From Candidatus Aerophobota bacterium (GTDB lineage Bacteria > Aerophobota > Aerophobia > Aerophobales > JAGHCO01): a stretch of DNA of 10,212 nt. The DNA lies in assembly GCA_021160405.1 (NCBI GenBank), contig JAGHCO010000262.1, forward strand, positions 1-10,212. Reading direction: 5' to 3'. The notes below the pieces were generated by a model. That model was not told where the DNA came from and made no database searches. It saw nothing but the letters and a program-made list of their open reading frames with translations. The number at the start of each line of letters is the position of its first letter. Position 1 is the stretch's first letter. Positions 6,128-10,212 of the stretch are shown in pieces. A program made the translations under genes and the position numbers.

Positions 6128-6444
6128 CTCCTGGTTTTAATCCTTAAATAAGTTAAATTAGCCCTTCTTGCTCTACCCTTTTTAATTACATCTATTTTTT
6201 TAATTAGAGGGGAGTGTAGAGGGAAAGTTCTCTCTACGCCGATACCAAAGGATATCTTTCTTACAGTAAAGGTTTTTCTAATTCCTCCCCCCTTTTTTTC
6301 AAGAACAACCCCTTCAAAAATTTGAATTCTTTCTCTATCCCCTTCTTTAAAAGCGAAATGAACAGCTACTGTATCTCCTGGCCTAAAGTCTGGTAGCTCA
6401 TTTCTTTTAAATCTTTCCTCAATTTCTTTTATCTCACTGTCCAT
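6124..6444 (-). CDS. rplS: 50S ribosomal protein L19
   Basis: L19 sits at the 30S-50S interface. The protein is recognised by PDFRPGDTVAVHF near the N-terminus and by FEGVVLEKKGGGIRKTFTVRKISFGIGVERTFPLHSP, followed by a basic C-terminus (KKGRARRANLTYLRIKTRR). The ATG at 6444 gives 106 residues with the family's usual N-terminus (MDSEIKEIEERF). It is preceded by GGTGAGG at 8 bases. A GTG at 6498 in the same frame would add 18 residues, but they do not look like L19 and have no ribosome site. The gap to trmD is 96 bp, the longest inside the translation operon, and is AT-rich with no clear structure. It overlaps lepB by 4 bases. Confidence 0.96.
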   Translation of the reverse strand: MDSEIKEIEERFKRNELPDFRPGDTVAVHFAFKEGDRERIQIFEGVVLEKKGGGIRKTFTVRKISFGIGVERTFPLHSPLIKKIDVIKKGRARRANLTYLRIKTRR

Positions 6445-6540
6445 TAGTAAAACCTCACCGGTTAACTTTTCAATATATTTATTTCTTCCACATATCACTC
6501 ATTACGTGTTACTTTTCATATTTATCTCTGTGGTGAAAAA

Positions 6541-7275
6541 TTACAACTGAGTTTTAATTTCTCTAAGCCATTCTTTATCTTCAGGGGTAAGATTAGCTTC
6601 TTTCAGTAAATCTGGCCTTTTTTTTAAAGTCTTCTCCAGCATCTTTTTTCTTCGCCATCGCTTAATCTCTTGATGATTACCAGATAAAAGAACAGCCGGT
6701 ACCTTCCATCCCATAAAATCTGCTGGTCTTGTGTACTGAGGATAATCTAAAAGACCTTGATAAAAAGAGTCCTCTTTTACTGAATCCTCACTTCCCAACA
6801 CTCCCGGTAACATTCGAGTAACCGCATCTACTACTACCATAGCTGGTAATTCTCCTCCACTCAACACATAGTCACCTATAGATATCTCCTCATCTATTAG
6901 ATACTCTCTCACTCTCTCATCCACTCCTTCATAATGTCCACAGAGAAGAATTAAATTCTCCACTTGAGCTAATTTTTTTGCCATATCCTGTGTAAATTTT
7001 CTTCCTTGAGGGGACAGAAGCACAACCTTAACTGTCCCCTTTATTTTTTCTTTAATCTGCTTTAGAGCTCTATAAATAATCTCTATCTTCATTACCATTC
7101 CTACTCCTCCACCAAAAGGAGCATCGTCAACACTATGATAACGATCAAAGGCAAAACAGCGAAGGTTATGAAGATTAATCCTTAAAATCCCCTTTTCCTG
7201 TGCCCTTTTAATTATACTTTCCCCAAAAGGGCCTACAAACATAGAGGGAAACAAAGTAACAATGTCAACCCTCAT
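6541..7275 (-). CDS. trmD: tRNA (guanine37-N1)-methyltransferase
   Basis: TrmD makes m1G37 next to the anticodon, using S-adenosylmethionine, and so prevents +1 frameshifts. The 244 residues contain the SPOUT trefoil knot: LLSPQG (87-91), LCGHYEGVDERV (111-122) and SIGDYVLSGGE (132-142). The catalytic Asp is in KEDSF (D169, the same number as in E. coli). The N-terminus MRVDIVTLFP and the motif DDAPFGGGVGMVMK are also diagnostic. GGAAGAG, inside the end of khpA, lies 5 bases before the ATG, and only 2 bp separate the two genes. In many bacteria rimM lies between these genes; it is absent here. Confidence 0.97.
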   Translation of the reverse strand: MRVDIVTLFPSMFVGPFGESIIKRAQEKGILRINLHNLRCFAFDRYHSVDDAPFGGGVGMVMKIEIIYRALKQIKEKIKGTVKVVLLSPQGRKFTQDMAKKLAQVENLILLCGHYEGVDERVREYLIDEEISIGDYVLSGGELPAMVVVDAVTRMLPGVLGSEDSVKEDSFYQGLLDYPQYTRPADFMGWKVPAVLLSGNHQEIKRWRRKKMLEKTLKKRPDLLKEANLTPEDKEWLREIKTQL

Positions 7276-7277
7276 AT

Positions 7278-7511
7278 TTACTCTTCCAAAATCTCCACCA
7301 TTACTCTTTTTCTCATCTTAGCAGCAGCTGCTCCTACAATTGTCCTCAGAGCATTTGCTACTCTACCTCCCTTTCCTATTACTTTTCCCATATCTTCCTT
7401 AGCTACAGAGATTTCCAGCAAAATAACTTTTTCTGCTTTTATCTCCTGGACTTGCACATCTTCTGGCCTATCTACTATCTTCTTGATTATGTATTCAACC
7501 AACTCACGCAT
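7278..7511 (-). CDS. khpA: KH-domain RNA-binding protein KhpA
   Basis: The 77-residue protein is a single KH domain with the GxxG loop VIGKGGRVANAL (GKGG 46-49) and the family opening MRELVEYIIKKIVDRPEDV. KhpA proteins bind RNA, often with KhpB/Jag, and influence cell division and sRNA or mRNA stability in Gram-positive bacteria. The ATG at 7511 is chosen because a full AAGGAGG stands a few bases upstream. An in-frame ATG at 7553 would add 14 residues not found in the family. It lies in its usual place between rpsP and trmD, 51 bp after rpsP. Confidence 0.93.
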   Translation of the reverse strand: MRELVEYIIKKIVDRPEDVQVQEIKAEKVILLEISVAKEDMGKVIGKGGRVANALRTIVGAAAAKMRKRVMVEILEE

Positions 7512-7562
7512 ACTTACCTCCTTTTTTAATCCGGATTTGAATAGACTTACCATTTTCCCTCC

Positions 7563-7823
7563 CTATTTCTTAGGCAACTCGTTTTGTGAAAATACAGAAT
7601 AGTTAGTTAACAATTTTCGCACTGAGTTGGATAGCTCACCTCCCTTTCCTATCCAGGCCCTTATTTTTTCTTTATCTGCCTTCACTATCTTACCCCGGGG
7701 ATCATACCACCCTAAATTTTCAATAAATTTACCTTTTGGTGATGAACGAGAATCAGCTGCTACTATTCGATAAAAAGGAAGCTTATTAGCTCCTATTCTT
7801 CTAAGCCGAATCCGTACTGACAA
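7563..7823 (-). CDS. rpsP: 30S ribosomal protein S16
   Basis: S16 helps assemble the 30S body. The 86-residue product shows the typical N-terminus SVRIRLRRIGANKLPFYRIVAADSR, then GKFIENLGWYDPRG, a helix with IRAWIGKGGELSNSVRKLL, and a short tail. The start is a TTG, supported by AAAGGAGG 8 bases upstream and by alignment to the family's first residues. The TTG directly follows the rpe stop codon with no gap, so its ribosome site lies inside the 3' end of rpe. Confidence 0.96.
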   Translation of the reverse strand: MSVRIRLRRIGANKLPFYRIVAADSRSSPKGKFIENLGWYDPRGKIVKADKEKIRAWIGKGGELSNSVRKLLTNYSVFSQNELPKK

Positions 7824-8516
7824 TTAATAATCCTCCTTTCTTTCTAAATAATTACTAATTTTTTCTCTTATATCTAAGATTGCTTTCTTAGGATCAGGTG
7901 CTCCAAAAATAGAGGTTCCCATTACCAGAATATTAGCTCCTGCTTTCACTACCTTTTCAGCAGTTTTTCCATTAATACCTCCATCTACTCCTATATCAAG
8001 CTGAACCCCTCTTTTCTCCGCCATCTGTCGAAGATTTTTAATTTTAGGCAAAACTTCAGGAATAAACTTTTGAGCTCCAAACCCTGGGTTAACTGTCATA
8101 AGAAGAACTAAATCCAACCTGGGCAATATATATTCTAAATTACATAAAGAGGTAGCGGGATTAAGAGCTACTCCTGCTTTGATCCCTTCCCCTTTAATAG
8201 AGCTAACTAAACGATCCAGATGCACAGCTGCCTCAAGATGAACAGTGAGAAATTCACAACCAGTCTCAGCAAAAGGTTTAATCCATTTCTCAGGATTATC
8301 TACCATTAAATGAACATCAAAAGGTAGGTTAATTTTTCCCCTTAAAGCTCTTACTACCCCGGGGCCAAAAGTTATATTGGGAACAAAATGCCCATCCATT
8401 ATATCAAAATGAAGAATATCTGCCTTTTGCTCTACTTTTTTAACATCAGAAAGAAGACAGCTAAAATCAGAGGCTAAAATTGAAGGAGCTATTTTTAAGT
8501 TAATCTGTTGATTCAT
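7824..8516 (-). CDS. rpe: Ribulose-phosphate 3-epimerase
   Basis: This TIM-barrel metalloenzyme interconverts D-ribulose 5-phosphate and D-xylulose 5-phosphate in the pentose phosphate pathway. The 230 residues include the opening strand KIAPSILASDF and the metal and acid-base motif LHFDIMDGHFVPNITFGP (His36, Asp38). His69 is in DVHLMV, followed by LMTVNPGFGAQKF and the second catalytic Asp178 in DIGVDGGI. The phosphate-binding end is ANILVMGTSIFG. Its ATG overlaps the stop of the PASTA gene by 4 bases, and the purines before it lie within that gene. A location next to a PASTA-domain gene recalls the prkC-rsgA-rpe cluster of Firmicutes. Confidence 0.97.
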   Translation of the reverse strand: MNQQINLKIAPSILASDFSCLLSDVKKVEQKADILHFDIMDGHFVPNITFGPGVVRALRGKINLPFDVHLMVDNPEKWIKPFAETGCEFLTVHLEAAVHLDRLVSSIKGEGIKAGVALNPATSLCNLEYILPRLDLVLLMTVNPGFGAQKFIPEVLPKIKNLRQMAEKRGVQLDIGVDGGINGKTAEKVVKAGANILVMGTSIFGAPDPKKAILDIREKISNYLERKEDY

Positions 8517-9478
8517 TCCTCCACCTTCTCTACTTGAAATAACTCATCATTAATATAAACTCTTATCTCTCCTTCCCCCCTTACTCGAGAGGTTATCCAT
8601 AAGTCTTTGCCTGGAGATTGCCATCCATAATTTACTATTCTCCTTCCCTCCTCATCTAAAATTACAGCCTTTACTTTTTTCTTTTCCAGTCCCAGAGGTA
8701 CTCTCACCTTAGTAAATATCCATTTATCTTTAGATAAAGAACTTTCCTTTTCTCTGGACCCAACCCCAACTGTAAGCTCAATTTCTTCACCTAAGGTTAC
8801 TATAGAACCAGGAGAAGGAACCTGAGAAATAACTATTCCTTCTTTTCCAGAAGAAGATTCCTTTATTTTCCCTATATTTAAAGAGATAGCTTCCAGAAGA
8901 GCCTTTACTCTCTCTATTTTTCTTCCTATCAGATTAGGCATATAAAATTTATCTTTCTCAAAGCCCAAACTTATCAGTAGGTTTATTCCTTCTTCCTGGC
9001 TTACCTCCTCATTGGGAGAGGGATCCTGAGCTACAATTTCATCCTGAGGAAAAGATGAATAAATATAGCTTAAATAACCTATCTTAAGGCCCTTCTGAGA
9101 AAGAAAAACCTTTGCCTCTCTAAGTTCCATTCCTATCACATAGGGAACAGAAATTACTCTTTTACCCTTACTTATTACTACCTCAATACTTCTGTCTTTT
9201 CGAACCTTTACTCCCGGAGAAGGAACTTGAGAAATCACAACATCAGGAGGAACCTTGGCTGAGTACTTTTCTCCTGTTACTCGGAGGCTAAGACTGTTTT
9301 TACTTAAGATAATTACTGCTTCATCTAATTTTTTGCCCACAATTTGGGGAACCTCTATATTCTCGGGAGGAATCAATATTCTTAAGGTAAGATAAGCCGC
9401 TCCTCCAGCTACAGCTAAAAGAACAAGAAATATTCCAATTACCTTCAAAAATAATTTTATCCATTCCGGCAACTTCAC
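8513..9478 (-). CDS. Membrane-anchored PASTA-domain protein without a kinase
   Basis: The 321-residue protein has a short cytosolic N-terminus, one membrane helix (about 9-33), and three outward-facing PASTA repeats (about 41-105, 109-173 and 178-239). Each repeat has the VPxxxG...A...L core and an xSQVPSPGxxV or QDPSPNxxV signature. A beta-rich C-terminal domain (about 250-321) follows that I do not recognise. PASTA repeats bind peptidoglycan fragments, and are usually attached to Ser/Thr kinases or penicillin-binding proteins; here neither is present. It could be a cell-wall sensor or a scaffold, but its function is unknown. The GTG at 9478 overlaps the rplT stop. A TTG at 9472, 5 bases after GAGG, is an equally plausible start and would shorten the protein by two residues. 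Confidence 0.88.
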   Translation of the reverse strand: MKLPEWIKLFLKVIGIFLVLLAVAGGAAYLTLRILIPPENIEVPQIVGKKLDEAVIILSKNSLSLRVTGEKYSAKVPPDVVISQVPSPGVKVRKDRSIEVVISKGKRVISVPYVIGMELREAKVFLSQKGLKIGYLSYIYSSFPQDEIVAQDPSPNEEVSQEEGINLLISLGFEKDKFYMPNLIGRKIERVKALLEAISLNIGKIKESSSGKEGIVISQVPSPGSIVTLGEEIELTVGVGSREKESSLSKDKWIFTKVRVPLGLEKKKVKAVILDEEGRRIVNYGWQSPGKDLWITSRVRGEGEIRVYINDELFQVEKVEE

Positions 9479-9834
9479 CTCTTTAAATTTTCTTTAACCT
9501 TCTCCACCAGGTGGGTAAACTCCTGAGGATGATGAATAGCTAACTCAGAAAGAACTTTCCTATTTAAATTAATGTTAGCCTCTCTCATTCCCCTTATAAA
9601 TTCACTATAAGATATTCCTCGTTCTCTAACTGCTGCATTTATTCTAATAATCCAAAGCTTGCGAAAATCTCTTTTTCTTCTTTTTCTATCCTTATAGCTA
9701 GCAGAAAGAGACTTTTTTAAAGCTTCGGCGGCCTGGGTAAATAATTTACTTCTTCCGCCTCTATATCCCTTAGTTAGCCTCAGTATCTTTTTTCTCTTCT
9801 TGGTATGAATAACACCTCTTTTAACTCTACTCAT
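9475..9834 (-). CDS. rplT: 50S ribosomal protein L20
   Basis: L20 binds 23S rRNA early in 50S assembly and in several bacteria represses its own infC-rpmI-rplT operon. The 119 residues are the family length, with a long basic N-terminal helix (MSRVKRGVIHTKKRKKILRL), GYRGGRSKLFTQA, RKRDFRKLWIIRINAAVRE and a C-terminal globular part (LNRKVLSELAIHHPQEFTHLV). GAGGGG 6 bases before the ATG supports the start. It lies 19 bp after rpmI. Any L20-binding leader would be upstream of infC, outside the window. Confidence 0.97.
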   Translation of the reverse strand: MSRVKRGVIHTKKRKKILRLTKGYRGGRSKLFTQAAEALKKSLSASYKDRKRRKRDFRKLWIIRINAAVRERGISYSEFIRGMREANINLNRKVLSELAIHHPQEFTHLVEKVKENLKR

Positions 9835-9853
9835 TTAAATCCCCTCAATTTAC

Positions 9854-10051
9854 TTAACCTCTGGGTAACAATCTCTTGACCCTTTTGGAATCGACCTTCT
9901 TCAACAAGGTTCCTTTCCTCAATCTTCTCTTTCGCTTGGAAGTTTTTCCCACTTTTAAATGAGAAGCATAGGCACTAAATCTCTTTAATTTCCCATTTTT
10001 GGTAAACTTAAATCTCTTTTTAGCCCCCCTATGGGTTTTAATCTTAGGCAT
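9854..10051 (-). CDS. rpmI: 50S ribosomal protein L35
   Basis: The 65-residue, very basic protein has the L35 pattern MPKIKTHRGAKKRFKFTKNGKLKR, a middle with SKRKRRLRKGTLL, and an end VKRLLPRG. It is a structural protein of the large subunit, in the standard infC-rpmI-rplT order. GAGG about 4 bases before the ATG serves as ribosome site, and infC ends 18 bp upstream. Confidence 0.96.
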   Translation of the reverse strand: MPKIKTHRGAKKRFKFTKNGKLKRFSAYASHLKVGKTSKRKRRLRKGTLLKKVDSKRVKRLLPRG

Positions 10052-10069
10052 ATTTCCTCGTTTATTTGA

Positions 10070-10212
10070 TTATTTCGGTATCAGATACTGTTCTACCTTC
10101 CCCCCAGTGTCAGAAAGACGAGCCTCTACCCTCCCTACTTCCTCTACTTGTTTAACTACTTGCTCTAAGAGACGCTTACCTTCCTCTCTATAAATTTTCT
10201 CTCTTCCTCTAA
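10070..10212 (-). CDS. infC: Translation initiation factor IF-3, C-terminal end only
   Basis: The last 46 codons of infC run in from beyond the right edge of the window, ending in TAA at 10072-10070. The fragment begins with RGRE, the strand that marks the IF3 C-terminal domain. It continues as a helix (EEGKRLLEQVVKQVEEVGRVE) and ends in QYLIPK, matching the usual family ending. IF3 binds the 30S subunit, keeps the subunits apart and checks the initiator tRNA. The strand after the helix (ARLSDTGGKVEQYLIPK) differs from the more usual PKMEGRNMIMVLAPK but aligns in position. Its place directly upstream of rpmI confirms the call. The start and any autoregulatory leader are outside the window. 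Confidence 0.88.
   Translation of the reverse strand, partial: RGREKIYREEGKRLLEQVVKQVEEVGRVEARLSDTGGKVEQYLIPK

Noticed and set aside
6445..6540. An L19 leader RNA or an N-terminal extension of rplS
   Set aside because: I see no stable stem in this AT-rich 96-bp gap. The extension from the GTG at 6498 has no ribosome site and no family similarity.
7512..7553. A longer KhpA starting at 7553
   Set aside because: A full AAGGAGG directly before the ATG at 7511, together with the family's usual N-terminus, makes the shorter form far more likely.

Overview
The window is AT-rich bacterial DNA that is almost entirely coding. It carries one dense rightward-to-leftward (minus-strand) block of translation genes, one minus-strand transport/signalling operon, one plus-strand metabolic gene, and the end of a plus-strand hydrolase gene. 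The ribosomal proteins, IF3 and TrmD are clearly bacterial. Pairing a GTP-type PEP carboxykinase with a kinase-less PASTA protein beside rpe, plus repeats of a kind common in uncultured candidate-phylum genomes, suggests an anaerobic candidate-phylum bacterium (Omnitrophota- or Aerophobota-like). That placement is an impression, not a result.

Region 1 (1-498, plus strand) is the 3' part of a HAD-superfamily hydrolase gene. It overlaps, tail to tail, the next gene.

Region 2 (484-2993, minus strand) is a four-gene operon. In transcription order it encodes a PTS EIIA(Ntr/Fru)-type protein, a small PII-like protein, a 117-residue 'half antiporter' and a 399-residue CPA2/NapA-like cation:proton antiporter. 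The full-length antiporter has an Asp-Asp motif and no cytosolic RCK (TrkA) domain. The layout suggests an ion exchanger controlled in trans by a phosphoryl-carrier protein and a PII-like sensor. I regard this as the most unusual part of the window.

Region 3 (2994-3134) is a divergent control region. Two near-consensus sigma-70 promoters stand back to back and share one palindromic -35 element (TTTGACAAA on one strand, TTTGTCAAA on the other). The leader of the plus-strand transcript contains a short dispersed-repeat-like sequence.

Region 4 (3135-5027, plus strand) is pckG, a GTP-dependent PEP carboxykinase of a divergent subgroup.

Region 5 (5092-10212, minus strand) is a long translation operon: infC(3' end)-rpmI-rplT-PASTA protein-rpe-rpsP-khpA-trmD-rplS-lepB-yraN. 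Several genes are joined by 4-base start/stop overlaps or near-zero gaps. Two commonly present members are absent here: rimM (between khpA and trmD) and rnhB (between lepB and yraN). Between lepB and yraN sits a 95-bp element with perfect 28-bp inverted arms, which looks like a MITE. No tRNA, rRNA or CRISPR array was seen, and no convincing intrinsic terminator. No gap between genes exceeds about 140 bp.
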